DNA of 64,000 nucleotides from Saccharicrinis sp965230625 (GTDB taxonomy: Bacteria > Bacteroidota > Bacteroidia > Bacteroidales > Marinilabiliaceae): contig CBDDLL010000002.1 of assembly GCA_965230625.1 (NCBI GenBank), forward strand, positions 62,001 through 126,000, read 5' to 3'. Each line of letters starts with the position of its first letter. Position 1 is the stretch's first letter. Below, piece by piece: positions 1 through 8,561 of this stretch. A program made the position numbers and the translations under genes. Below the pieces are notes generated by a model, which was not told the DNA's origin, did no database searches, and saw only the letters and a list, made by a program, of their open reading frames with translations.

Positions 1-513
1 TTTAAATGCAGTTAAAAATTCAGTCGTTCTTCTACTATTCGAACCAAAATCACAAAAACGGTTGTTATCTGATTTACTCGTTGCAGTAATATGCTCATCT
101 GAGATATTTATAATGATCTTTTCAGTAGGTTTACCATAGTCATTAGTTCTTTTCGCTTCAATTTGCAACTCTTCGAAATAAACAACGCTCCACTGTAAAG
201 AAAGTATTGCCTGAACAGCATTTTTCTTTACTAGTTCAATAGGCAATTTAGTTTTTGTTGTAATTATATGTTTAGGAGTCCAATTAAAAGAAATGCTCTT
301 CTTAATATTATTTTTTTCTGCTATATTGGCTATTTTCTTTCTGTCTTCTAGTTCAGATTTTATAGAAGGGATAACTTCTTCGCTGTATTTTCTTTCTTCT
401 AATTCTAAAATTAGAGCGTGAAGTAATTCTGATTCATAATCTGAAAAATTCTTTACAACATTATCAAGTTCTTCTTTACTTCTCTTTACGAGGTATTCTT
501 TAGCAGTTGGCAT
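1..513 (-). CDS. Unrecognised protein, C-terminus beyond the window
   Basis: Reading frame of 171 codons from an ATG at 513 that runs off the left edge with no stop, so the gene is partial. I do not recognise the family. The first ~90 residues are Lys/Glu-rich (KRSKEELDNVV, ELEERKYSEE) and probably helical, possibly coiled coil. The later part looks more strand-like (EKIIINISDEHITA). There is no signal peptide or membrane segment, so a cytoplasmic protein is likely. It is divergent from the KamA-family gene, with about 270 bases between them. Continuous coding over 513 bases in AT-rich DNA is the main reason to call it real. Confidence 0.7.
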   Translation of the reverse strand, partial: MPTAKEYLVKRSKEELDNVVKNFSDYESELLHALILELEERKYSEEVIPSIKSELEDRKKIANIAEKNNIKKSISFNWTPKHIITTKTKLPIELVKKNAVQAILSLQWSVVYFEELQIEAKRTNDYGKPTEKIIINISDEHITATSKSDNNRFCDFGSNSRRTTEFLTAFK

Positions 514-781
514 AACAAGTTCAGATTAGGATGTAATTTAATTAGTATTCTTTGATCTTTAACTGTTAATAATTTTGGGGATGATAAATATATATAATAT
601 AGTTAATAGTAGAAAAGATTTTATTTAATTGGAATCTAATGATTCTTTCTTATCAAATTATATATTATTTCGGTAAGTGTTTTTTGAAATACAGAAGCAA
701 TACCCAGCGAAATCCAACTGATTCTGTTATAATATTTGTAAATTTATAGGTTAATCGTTCACATACTATAAATTGTTAATT

Positions 782-2974
782 ATGCCAGCATATCCTCAAT
801 TAGATCAAATTGCTATAACAGTAAGAGCACATAAGGTACTTAAACAATTACTTAAGGAAAATCCAAAACTTGACGAAATTATGCGGAATGCCCGCAATGA
901 AACCGAAGCCTTGATTGGAGTTAGAAATTGGATTATTGCTGATTTTAGCAGTAGAACTGATGCTTATAAATTCTATAAATACGAAGCGCGTGGCCGGAAA
1001 GCGTTCGAAAAATTGGACTGGAAGGATTTTGCCACAATCCGTTTATTAGACTATATCGATCACGCCGGTAAAGAATACGAAGATTTAAACCTGAGAGGAG
1101 AAATTGCGGTTAGTAATCCAATAAAAATGATATGGCTGGCTGTAACTCATGGTACTGGAGGAGCAAAACCTGCTTTCTTCAAAGACATGCTTTATTTATT
1201 CAGACAATACAGAGGAGAGTACACATACCAAATGCCTTCTAATGAAAAAATTAAAGAATGGATGAATAGATATCCTTCAGGTACAGATCCTAGAATTGTA
1301 AAACTGAGGGAAGAAAACCGCGAAAGGATCATAAGTATCCTAATTGATAAAATGGATGCAGGTGAGATAACTAATTCAAAGTATTTTTTTGAAAAAGGAA
1401 TGTCACAAGAACAGAAGTTCCTTAAAATGCTGGAATGGTGGGACGATTATATGTTTCATCTCAAGTTTGCCGTCCGTTCCCCAGAGTTGTTGAATGAATT
1501 ACTTGGTAATTCTTTGGATCCAGATACATTAAAAATCCTATACGAGGCAAAAGAAGCAGGCATACCATTTTTTGTAAATCCTTATTACCTATCTCTATTG
1601 CATGTTCGAGTGCCTTATTTTGCCATAGGTGCCGACCTAGCCATTCGTTATTATATTTTGTACAGCAAGCAACTTGTGCAGGAATTTGGGCATATCAAAG
1701 CCTGGGAAAAAGAAGATATAGTTGAACCTGGTAAACCCAATGCAGCAGGATGGATACTCCCAACCCATCATAATGTCCACAGACGTTATCCAGAGGTAGC
1801 TATTCTAATACCTTCAACCATGGGACGTGCTTGTGGCGGTCTTTGCGCATCGTGCCAAAGAATGTACGACTTCCAAAGAGGCAACCTAAACTTCAATCTG
1901 GATAAGCTTAAACCAAACGAAACGTGGGATGAGCGAATGAAAAATATCATGGAATACTGGAAAAAAGACACTCAGCTACGTGATATACTTATTACTGGTG
2001 GTGATGCTTTGATGAGCAAGGATCATTCGTTAAAGAAAATTCTTGATGCTGTTTACGAGATGGCAATGAATAAAAAACGTGATAATGAAAAAAGAGTAGA
2101 TGGTGAAAAGCATGCTGAGATTGTCAGGGTGAGGTTGGGAACAAGATTACCTGTGTACCTTCCTCAGCGGATTACCCCAGAACTTACAACAATATTAAAA
2201 GAGTTTAAAGCCAAGGCATCAGAAATTGGTGTGAAACAATTTCTGATCCAAACCCACTTTGAATCTCCAATGGAAATTACTCCAGAGGTTGAAGAATCCG
2301 TAAAACAGCTCATCTCTGCCGGCTGGACAGTTACCAACCAGCATGTGTTTACATCAGCTTCATCGCGAAGAGGACATACCAATAAATTAAGACAGGTTTT
2401 AAATGATATTGGAATTCTTACCTACTACACTTTTTCGGTAAAAGGCTATATGGAGAATAACTTCAACTTTGCAACTAATGCCCGAGCTGTTCAAGAGCAA
2501 GTGGAAGAAAAACCTATGGGACAGATAGCTAAAGAATATCACGAAAGCATTAGAGAATTCCCAATGAATGCCGAAGATATGGTTGAAAATATTGATAACC
2601 TGCGAAAAGAAGCTGATATTCCATTTCTTGCAACAGATCGCAATGTACTAAACCTTCCCGGTGTTGGAAAAAGTCTTACATACAGAGCAATCGGCATCAC
2701 ACGATATGGAAGACGCATATTAGAATTCGACCACGATAGCAATAGAAACCACAGTCCTATCATACACAAAATGGGTAAAGTGATTATTATTGAATCTAAA
2801 TCGATAAGCGAATACTTGCAACAATTGGAGGATATTGGCGAGGATATATCAGAATACGAAAGCATTTGGGGCTACTCCATTGGCGAAACCGAACCAAGAC
2901 TTTCTATCTACGAATATCCGGAATATGATTTCGAAGTAGTAGAAGAAATGACGAATTTAGAAATCGAGGAATAG
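782..2974 (+). CDS. KamA-family radical SAM protein (lysine 2,3-aminomutase-like), long form
   Basis: A 730-residue protein of the lysine 2,3-aminomutase family, whose members use S-adenosylmethionine, a [4Fe-4S] cluster and PLP to migrate amino groups. The cluster motif CGGLCASC places cysteines at 351, 355 and 358. A glycine-rich PGVGKS motif puts a candidate PLP lysine at 630. Classical LAM is about 420 residues with its cysteines near residue 125, so this protein carries roughly 220 extra N-terminal residues. By eye, the two aspartates that bind lysine's side chain in clostridial LAM are Phe551 and Asn624 here, so the substrate may not be lysine. I chose the ATG at 782 over the TTG at 773. 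No accessory lysine-fermentation genes are nearby, and the gene stands alone. Confidence 0.85.
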   Translation: MPAYPQLDQIAITVRAHKVLKQLLKENPKLDEIMRNARNETEALIGVRNWIIADFSSRTDAYKFYKYEARGRKAFEKLDWKDFATIRLLDYIDHAGKEYEDLNLRGEIAVSNPIKMIWLAVTHGTGGAKPAFFKDMLYLFRQYRGEYTYQMPSNEKIKEWMNRYPSGTDPRIVKLREENRERIISILIDKMDAGEITNSKYFFEKGMSQEQKFLKMLEWWDDYMFHLKFAVRSPELLNELLGNSLDPDTLKILYEAKEAGIPFFVNPYYLSLLHVRVPYFAIGADLAIRYYILYSKQLVQEFGHIKAWEKEDIVEPGKPNAAGWILPTHHNVHRRYPEVAILIPSTMGRACGGLCASCQRMYDFQRGNLNFNLDKLKPNETWDERMKNIMEYWKKDTQLRDILITGGDALMSKDHSLKKILDAVYEMAMNKKRDNEKRVDGEKHAEIVRVRLGTRLPVYLPQRITPELTTILKEFKAKASEIGVKQFLIQTHFESPMEITPEVEESVKQLISAGWTVTNQHVFTSASSRRGHTNKLRQVLNDIGILTYYTFSVKGYMENNFNFATNARAVQEQVEEKPMGQIAKEYHESIREFPMNAEDMVENIDNLRKEADIPFLATDRNVLNLPGVGKSLTYRAIGITRYGRRILEFDHDSNRNHSPIIHKMGKVIIIESKSISEYLQQLEDIGEDISEYESIWGYSIGETEPRLSIYEYPEYDFEVVEEMTNLEIEE

Positions 2975-3297
2975 ACTATTTTATATTACATTATCAATGC
3001 TTCAATAGTTTATTACTTTCACAACAAACTGAATACCAACCTATTTAAACACATACACAAACGCAATTTAATTAAAGGATTAATTTTAATCATCTTTTAA
3101 ATCAATCTCAAATCTAATGTTTTATTGAAGTTTTATGTTTTATTTAAGACTTATGGAATCAAAATAAAAAACTGTAATCATACGAAATTTATAAAACTGT
3201 AAATTGAATAATTGGAGGAGCATTACCGTTAAGTATTTGGGAATATTTTTCCGATTAGAATTAATTCTCTAAATTGACAAATCTTTAATTCAAATAA
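2975..3297. other. Intergenic region, nothing recognised
   Basis: 323 AT-rich bases between the KamA-family gene and a small membrane protein gene on the same strand. I see no strong hairpin, RNA gene or repeat. It must hold the promoter of the downstream gene. Confidence 0.5.
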
Positions 3298-3777
3298 ATG
3301 AAGCAATTATCTTGGAAACTAATTCTTCCGCTAACAATTATCTCCTTCACTATTTTTACAAAATGGTGGTTTATACTGCCGGTTGATGCGCCTGATTCAA
3401 TGATGTATGGTTTTCCTCTTCCATATGTATGCAATGGTTGGCATACCTCAATGTCGTTACAAATATTTATCATTGAATTGATAGGTAACTTAATAATTTA
3501 TTCTGCATTTTGGTTTATCATCACTTGGATAATAAACAGATATTTAATAAAAATCAAGATGTACAAAATAGTTACTATTTTATTATTAAGTATGGCAGGA
3601 TTAAACTCAGCTGGACTAGTTTTAACAGCTAGTAATCCTGATAATATTTATTATTTTAAAAGACCATTCAATATTGATATATTAGAAACGGGATATAGGT
3701 TTCTTTGGGACAAAAATTCAAGACCTGAGAATTTTAATTTTAAAGAATATAAGCGAAATAAAAACAAAAATAATTAG
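3298..3777 (+). CDS. Small membrane protein of unknown function
   Basis: A 159-residue protein with about three membrane segments: residues ~8-27 (hydrophobic, ending KWWFIL), ~52-77 and ~88-107, with a basic tail ending KRNKNKNN. I do not recognise a named family; no catalytic motif is visible. The stop codon is where a MITE has inserted: the TA of the stop is the probable target duplication and the G of TAG is the first base of the MITE. Removing the MITE and one TA copy would restore TAA at the same place, so the protein length is unaffected. Confidence 0.65.
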   Translation: MKQLSWKLILPLTIISFTIFTKWWFILPVDAPDSMMYGFPLPYVCNGWHTSMSLQIFIIELIGNLIIYSAFWFIITWIINRYLIKIKMYKIVTILLLSMAGLNSAGLVLTASNPDNIYYFKRPFNIDILETGYRFLWDKNSRPENFNFKEYKRNKNKNN

Positions 3778-3936
3778 AAACTGTTTAAATTTTGTTTTTG
3801 TGAGTTATTTTGAGAGAATTAAGTTCTCAGATGAAACAAAATTGATGTGAATAGCATCGCTATTTAAAGAAATTTTGCAGAAATATGAGGGCTTAAGTCG
3901 CCAAAATAAACCGAAGGATAAAACTTAAACAGTTTC
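3777..3936. mobile_element. MITE (160 bp) related to the adjacent IS5-family element
   Basis: Non-coding element bounded by inverted repeats GAAACTGTTTAAATTTT (left) and, on the other strand, GAAACTGTTTAAGTTTT (right). TA flanks both ends (3775-3776 and 3937-3938). The same terminal sequence bounds the full IS element 60 bp downstream. Internally it folds: CAAAATT at 3837 pairs with AATTTTG at 3871, and AATAGC at 3850 with GCTATT at 3859, giving a long imperfect hairpin. It encodes nothing and is best read as a non-autonomous element mobilised by the IS5-type transposase. Confidence 0.75.
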
Positions 3937-3995
3937 TAAGAAGAGGGATACTTTAAATGCATGGAGTGATGCAATTAAAGATTATTTTATAATTA

Positions 3996-4885
3996 AGAAA
4001 CTGTTTAAATTTTATTTTTTAATTCTGTTAAGCATTAGCATTACCATTGACAATTGGATCATGGCTTCACTCGTATCTATTTTATATTCATAATCTTTGC
4101 CAAGTCTTCTGTAGTTCTCAAACCAAGAAAACGTTCTTTCTACAATCCAACGTTTTGGTAGGACTTGAAACTTCACGGTTGTATCTGACCTCAGAATAAC
4201 TTCCAACACCCACCCGAATATCCGCTTGGTATTTTCCATTAATTCGCCTCTATAACCGCCATCGGCCACAATTTTGACCATCCGGCTAAATCGTCCCCTC
4301 AGTTGTTCAATAACTTTAAGGGCAGCCTTGCTGTCGTGCTCGTTAGCTGCATGTACAACAACAGCCAGTATAAGCCCCATTGTATCAGTAATAATATGCC
4401 GTTTTCTGCCTTTCACTTTCTTGCCTCCATCAATCCCTCTGCACAACCCGCCGCTTCTGGTCGTTTTTACGGACTGGCTATCAATTAACCCAAGGCTTGG
4501 AGATACATCTTTTCCCGCATCTTTTCTGGTTTTATCCCTTAACTCTTCATGAATCATCTCTATTGTTCCGTCGTTCTTCCATTTCGTGAAATAATAATAA
4601 ATCAACTCCCACTTTGGGAAACATTTAGGTATCATCCTCCATTGACACCCTGTTTTAAGCATATAGAAGATCCCATTGAATATTTCTCTCAAAGAATGCT
4701 TTCGCTTTCGTTTGTCCTTCAAAATGGCTAATATTGCATTATACTGACTATCGGTTAGGTCGGTCGAATATCTCTTTTTCATATCTTATGTGTCTGATTA
4801 ACTGTATGATACGAATTTTAATTCACCCTATCAAGCTGATAGTCATTTATTTATGTGCTATTTTGTCTATTTTTAAACAGTTTCT
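3996..4885 (-). mobile_element. IS5-family insertion sequence
   Basis: About 890 bp with terminal inverted repeats AGAAACTGTTTAAA at the left and its complement at the right (4872-4885). With these boundaries a TA dinucleotide flanks each end (3994-3995 and 4886-4887), as seen in IS5 subgroups with a 2-bp duplication. It contains one intact transposase gene on the minus strand. The element looks intact and potentially active. Confidence 0.8.
4012..4782 (-). CDS. IS5-family transposase
   Basis: A 256-residue DDE transposase that would cut and join the ends of its own element. The N-terminal part (residues ~5-80) is the DUF4096-type segment with TGCQWRMIP. The catalytic acids are visible as D101 (GLIDSQSVKTT), D174 (IVADGGYRGE) and E215 (RWIVERTFSWFENYRR), the usual DDE spacing for IS5-type enzymes. 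The length fits a full single-frame transposase. The reading frame nearly fills the element, with 16 bases from stop to left end and ~100 from start to right end. It may also mobilise the neighbouring MITE, which shares its termini. Confidence 0.92.
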   Translation of the reverse strand: MKKRYSTDLTDSQYNAILAILKDKRKRKHSLREIFNGIFYMLKTGCQWRMIPKCFPKWELIYYYFTKWKNDGTIEMIHEELRDKTRKDAGKDVSPSLGLIDSQSVKTTRSGGLCRGIDGGKKVKGRKRHIITDTMGLILAVVVHAANEHDSKAALKVIEQLRGRFSRMVKIVADGGYRGELMENTKRIFGWVLEVILRSDTTVKFQVLPKRWIVERTFSWFENYRRLGKDYEYKIDTSEAMIQLSMVMLMLNRIKK

Positions 4886-5125
4886 TACAATAGTGATTCG
4901 CAGGGCCAAACCTAACAAAAGCGGATGATGTAACTTACCTGTAAGTTATATAAGAAGCAGTAAGAATTACTTCAACTCGGAAACAAATGAAAATATCAAC
5001 CTTAACAAAATCAGACTAACTGCTTATTCTAAATCATAGAAATATAAAATTTTACAAAAGACAAAATCTTGTTCAATAAAAAGCATGTATTTTCAATTTA
5101 TTTATAGATTTATACAAAACGAAAA
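4783..5125. other. Right end of IS and intergenic region
   Basis: The first ~100 bases are the upstream end of the IS5-family element, presumably with the transposase promoter. The remaining ~240 bases, after 4887, have no gene that I recognise. A short less AT-rich stretch near 4890-4930 (GATTCGCAGGGCC) contrasts with its surroundings and could be residue of an older insertion. Confidence 0.4.
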
Positions 5126-5704
5126 ATGAAAGCTAAAAAAACATATCTAAAAGGAAAATCTGTTTTTATTGTTTCTTTAATTGTTATAGGTATTACTATT
5201 TTAACAGTATATCTAGCTGGAATAAACTATAATAGAAGTATTGCTTCCAATCTATACATATCAATGAGTATTATAGCTGGAACTCTGTTTCTTTTCATGA
5301 ACTACGGACTTTATTACGGAATAGGATTAATCGATAATTTTCCAAAGTTTAGAAAGTTAAAAAGCGGGAGTTTTATCAAAAAATCAGGAGAAATTCCTGA
5401 ATTGCCAGAGATTGATGCTGGAGATGGTATTGGAGGATTAATAATATCAATTCTTTTATGGATAGTAATGACAATATTATTTATTGTATTACTCATATTT
5501 ATGGAAGCAATTTTTTGGTTCTCTTTATTTATTATACTAACAATGTTGTATTGGATATTTTTTAGAGCTTTAAAATTTGTTTTTAGCAAATCCTCCAAAA
5601 CAAAAGGAAATATAGGAGCTTCTATAGGATATGCATTAAGTTATACAGTTTTGTATACTGGGTGGATATTTCTAATAACATACTTAACAGAATCATTTAG
5701 ATAA
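5126..5704 (+). CDS. Multi-pass membrane protein of unknown function
   Basis: A 192-residue integral membrane protein with about four to five hydrophobic segments (residues ~12-32, ~42-65, ~100-125, ~126-148 and ~168-187). A hydrophilic loop (~70-97) contains an acidic patch, PELPEIDAGDG. The N-terminus is basic (MKAKKTYLKGK), placing it in the cytoplasm. I do not recognise a family and see no catalytic motif. It stands alone between the IS and the MBL-hydrolase gene. Confidence 0.65.
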   Translation: MKAKKTYLKGKSVFIVSLIVIGITILTVYLAGINYNRSIASNLYISMSIIAGTLFLFMNYGLYYGIGLIDNFPKFRKLKSGSFIKKSGEIPELPEIDAGDGIGGLIISILLWIVMTILFIVLLIFMEAIFWFSLFIILTMLYWIFFRALKFVFSKSSKTKGNIGASIGYALSYTVLYTGWIFLITYLTESFR

Positions 5705-5800
5705 TGTTAGTTATTAGCTGCATGTAGTTATTTAGGAACTATATATTTCCTTGATATTTTTGAACTCTTAAGCCTAAACTTTTAAAAATATTTTATAACA

Positions 5801-6385
5801 ATGACAACCATAAAAATATTAATTGAAGGATATGCAAGAGAGCAAAACCAAGGTTATATTGCTAGTTCTACAGTTTGTTTGATTCTTTCTGAAGGAAAAA
5901 AAATAATTACAGATCCTGGTTGTAACAGAGAAAAACTACTATTTGCTCTGGAAAAAGAAAATATTACCCCATATGATATAGACTACGTTTTTTTATCTCA
6001 TTGTCATTTAGATCACATTCTATTAGCAGGAATTTTCGGGAAAGCAAAAGTTGTATCTTACGATTCTAATTTAATGTACAACAATGATTTGATGACTGAA
6101 TACAACAAACACGTACTAGGAAATGATATCGAAATCATTGCAACACCGGGTCATACCCCTGAACACCTCTCACTTTTAGTAAATACAGAAAGAGGCAAGA
6201 TTGCCGTTGCTGGTGATGTTATCTGGTGGCTCGATGATGAAAAACAACTATTTAACCTTTATCAGAAAGATCGTATGGATTTAGACCAAATTAATATGGA
6301 TGATCTTGTTAAAAGCAGGAAAAAGCTTTTAGAAATTTCGGATTACATTATACCTGGTCATGGGAATATTTTTAAAGTGAATTAG
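5801..6385 (+). CDS. MBL-fold metallo-hydrolase
   Basis: A 194-residue metallo-beta-lactamase-fold hydrolase. The metal-binding motif is HCHLDH at residues 67-72 (H67, H69, D71, H72), followed by H118 in TPGHTPEH, D139 in VAGDV and H187 in IPGHG, so both metal sites look complete. The short length and simple layout resemble stand-alone cytosolic hydrolases of this superfamily rather than secreted lactamases; there is no signal peptide. The substrate cannot be told from sequence. The next gene, a lipoprotein, starts 16 bases after its stop and is probably co-transcribed. Confidence 0.85.
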   Translation: MTTIKILIEGYAREQNQGYIASSTVCLILSEGKKIITDPGCNREKLLFALEKENITPYDIDYVFLSHCHLDHILLAGIFGKAKVVSYDSNLMYNNDLMTEYNKHVLGNDIEIIATPGHTPEHLSLLVNTERGKIAVAGDVIWWLDDEKQLFNLYQKDRMDLDQINMDDLVKSRKKLLEISDYIIPGHGNIFKVN

Positions 6386-6401
6386 AAAAAAATAGATATT
6401 T

Positions 6402-7076
6402 ATGAGAAAACACACCCTTCTGTTGTTATTAACAATAAGTATTCTTTGCACTAATGCCTGCAAAAAAAAATCGCCTCAATCAAAAGTTCCTAATGTTTTA
6501 TCTGATTCCATTCAAAAGACTAAACTCCTTAACAGCGAAAGAATAAAGCTAAAATATGGTAGTTACGGGATTGAAGTACTTCAGAACAACTCAGATGTGA
6601 GAATATCTAATTTATACAGCACCCACAATAACCAAAGAATAACTCGAACATTTGCTGTTGTTATTTATCCTAAAAAGGTAGCTTCTACCCTTCTAAAAGA
6701 ACATTCAGATATTGTATCTGGTCAATCTATTGGAATCGTTTTTAAAAACAATGGTTGGAATATCATTAAAAAGAACGTCTTCTTTGGAGAAATTTCATCT
6801 TCAAATGATTATTCAAAAATATACTCTATTATGGGTAATATAACTCCAATGCCACTTGCAATTCACATCTATGATTTCTGTGTAATTAAAGATGATAATG
6901 AATTTCCCTATGCCACCATTGCAGAAGTATATCATCCTGATTATCTTACTTTAAATAATTTAAAAAACATTTATAGAAATACATTTGATACATATTCAAT
7001 AGAAACATCGATTTCCAAAGAAATTCTTGAAGTTGTTAAGAATAAAATGTGTAGTGATTATTACATGGTGAAATAA
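6402..7076 (+). CDS. Lipoprotein of unknown function
   Basis: A 224-residue protein with a lipoprotein signal: hydrophobic residues 6-17 and lipobox TNAC followed by a Lys-rich KKKS stretch. The mature part shows no family I recognise. It should be anchored in the inner or outer membrane facing the periplasm or outside. It follows the MBL hydrolase gene by 16 bases on the same strand, suggesting one transcript, although the two proteins act in different compartments. Confidence 0.65.
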   Translation: MRKHTLLLLLTISILCTNACKKKSPQSKVPNVLSDSIQKTKLLNSERIKLKYGSYGIEVLQNNSDVRISNLYSTHNNQRITRTFAVVIYPKKVASTLLKEHSDIVSGQSIGIVFKNNGWNIIKKNVFFGEISSSNDYSKIYSIMGNITPMPLAIHIYDFCVIKDDNEFPYATIAEVYHPDYLTLNNLKNIYRNTFDTYSIETSISKEILEVVKNKMCSDYYMVK

Positions 7077-7305
7077 TATAGATAGTTATAGATATATGCC
7101 TCTCTCCAATAATATGATTTTTCATTTAATAGTATAAGTCATAATCAACATAACTTACTTAATTCTTTTGAATAATTAACTTAACAAAACAAATTAACTC
7201 TACGTTTAATCATTTAATACTTAATGTAGAAAATTATCCATCTGATACTTACATATATGAGTATAATGGCATTTCTAATAAATTTATAGTGAACTAACTG
7301 TTTTA

Positions 7306-7342
7306 GTGTGCGGTTTTAAAAATATAAATCTCTGCCGCACAC
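7306..7342. terminator. Hairpin between convergent genes
   Basis: An 8-bp perfect stem, GTGTGCGG at 7306-7313 with CCGCACAC at 7335-7342, and a 21-base AT-rich loop. It lies between the ends of the lipoprotein gene (+) and folE (-). There is no strong T-tract, so a role as a bidirectional terminator is plausible but not certain. Confidence 0.45.
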
Positions 7343-7358
7343 AATCCTTTATTACTAA

Positions 7359-8024
7359 CTAAATATGCAGTTTTAAATTCAGAAGACTCATAAATTCATT
7401 TCGCTTTTCAACATCGTTAAAAACACCTCCATACTCCATTGATGTTGTAAAACTCTCTTGATCTTTTATTCCTCTTGACATCACACATAAATGCTTGGCA
7501 TTAATCAAAACAATAACATCTTCGGTTTCCAAAGTTTCTTGTAAATCTTTTAGAATTTGCAAACAAAGACGTTCCTGAACTTGTGGTCGGTGTGCATAGT
7601 AATCGACTAATCGATTTATTTTTGATAACCCCACAACTTTGTTCTTTGGTATATACCCCACATGAGCCTTTCCAACAATTGGTAAAAAATGATGTTCGCA
7701 CGATGAATTAAGAATGATATCTTGTTCTACAAGCATCTTTCCATATCCATATTTATTTTCAAAAGTTGATATCGTTGGTCGTAAAGACGGATTTAAACCA
7801 TGAAACAACTCCTTAACATACATTTTAGCAACACGATAAGGTGTTCCCGAAAGACTATCATCGCGAATATCCAATCCCAGTTCTTCCATTATCTTGGAAA
7901 AATGATGTTCTATATTTTTAATTTTTTCTTCATCAGACTTAGTAAAAGCATCTTCCTTAAGAGGAGTTTCTGTATTATAAAACGCATGTTGATCTCCAAT
8001 TAACTCTATTTGTTCTTTATTCAT
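7359..8024 (-). CDS. folE: GTP cyclohydrolase I (type IA, zinc-dependent)
   Basis: A 221-residue enzyme that converts GTP to 7,8-dihydroneopterin triphosphate, the first step to folate and related pterins. Zinc ligands are present: C109 and H112 in SSCEHHFLP and C180 in KHLCVMSRG, the counterparts of Cys110, His113 and Cys181 in E. coli FolE. The core VGLSKINRLVDYYAHRPQVQ is typical. The first ~40 residues are a variable N-terminal extension. Its start overlaps the end of the upstream MerC-like gene by 8 bases, so the two should be translated from one transcript. That transcript begins at a promoter carrying Zur-type palindromes. Confidence 0.95.
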   Translation of the reverse strand: MNKEQIELIGDQHAFYNTETPLKEDAFTKSDEEKIKNIEHHFSKIMEELGLDIRDDSLSGTPYRVAKMYVKELFHGLNPSLRPTISTFENKYGYGKMLVEQDIILNSSCEHHFLPIVGKAHVGYIPKNKVVGLSKINRLVDYYAHRPQVQERLCLQILKDLQETLETEDVIVLINAKHLCVMSRGIKDQESFTTSMEYGGVFNDVEKRNEFMSLLNLKLHI

Positions 8025-8433
8025 TTATTTCTTCTTTTGTTTGGCAACATCCAGTAGGACAACTCCTCCTATTGTAAAAGTGTAAAGCAATAAGTAAAAA
8101 TGCAGGTACATAAATCACCCACTTATCTACTTGAATCATTTGTAAACTCTCATTTAAAATAATCAAGCATAAAAATGCCCAAGAAAGAAACAATCCAATT
8201 TTTATCCAATGCTTAACAAAACCCTTAGCAGTATAAATTATTGCAACAAGCGATACTACCAGAAAGATAAAATCAATTAACCTCCACCAAATAGGGGTTT
8301 CGCTACAACATGTTTCAGCACATGTTTTTGCGAGAAATACAAATGGGGTAGCTAAACAGTGTATTAAACATATAGTTGAACTGAGCATACCCATATTATC
8401 TGAATTAATCCTGATACCTGAAATGATAGCCAT
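8017..8433 (-). CDS. MerC-domain membrane protein
   Basis: A 138-residue four-helix membrane protein of the MerC family. The cysteine-containing first helix (TICLIHCLATPFVF, C22 and C26) is the family signature. Other cysteines lie in a CAETCC-type loop (38-43) and a CPTGCC tail (125-130). Classical MerC carries Hg(II) into the cell. Here there is no merA, merP or merR, and the gene sits between folE and a Fur/Zur-type regulator, so a role in zinc or another thiophilic metal is more likely (inference). It is first in a two-gene unit with folE, with one palindromic operator just 15 bases upstream of its start codon. Confidence 0.85.
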   Translation of the reverse strand: MAIISGIRINSDNMGMLSSTICLIHCLATPFVFLAKTCAETCCSETPIWWRLIDFIFLVVSLVAIIYTAKGFVKHWIKIGLFLSWAFLCLIILNESLQMIQVDKWVIYVPAFLLIALHFYNRRSCPTGCCQTKEEINE

Positions 8434-8447
8434 AGTTATTTAATTAA

Positions 8448-8462
8448 CGCAATTGAGTTGCG
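8448..8462. promoter_or_regulatory. Zur-type palindromic operator 1
   Basis: CGCAATTGAGTTGCG: CGCAA and TTGCG arms around a 5-base centre. It lies 15 bases upstream of the merC-like start, within the divergent intergenic region shared with the Fur/Zur-family gene. The GCAA-centre-TTGC layout matches Zur/Fur-family sites (inference). Confidence 0.6.
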
Positions 8463-8487
8463 AATATATAAATTAAATTCAAATAAC

Positions 8488-8500
8488 GCAACTCTGTTGC
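8488..8500. promoter_or_regulatory. Zur-type palindromic operator 2
   Basis: GCAACTCTGTTGC: perfect GCAAC and GTTGC arms around three bases, 40 bp centre to centre (about four helical turns) from operator 1. It is well placed to control the regulator gene at 8562 as well as merC-folE. Its partner site shares the arms, which makes chance unlikely. Confidence 0.65.
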
Positions 8501-8561
8501 AATAAGTAAAATATTTATTAACTTTACAACGTTATTTTGTGCAAATAAAAGTGAAGTAAAA

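Noticed and set aside
4734..4928. 64-codon plus-strand frame crossing the IS right end
   Set aside because: It runs antisense to the transposase start and across the IS boundary, with no protein-like features beyond chance.
8017..8433. Mercury-resistance operon
   Set aside because: The MerC-like gene has no merA, merP, merT or merR partner; a Fur/Zur-type regulator and folE are the neighbours.
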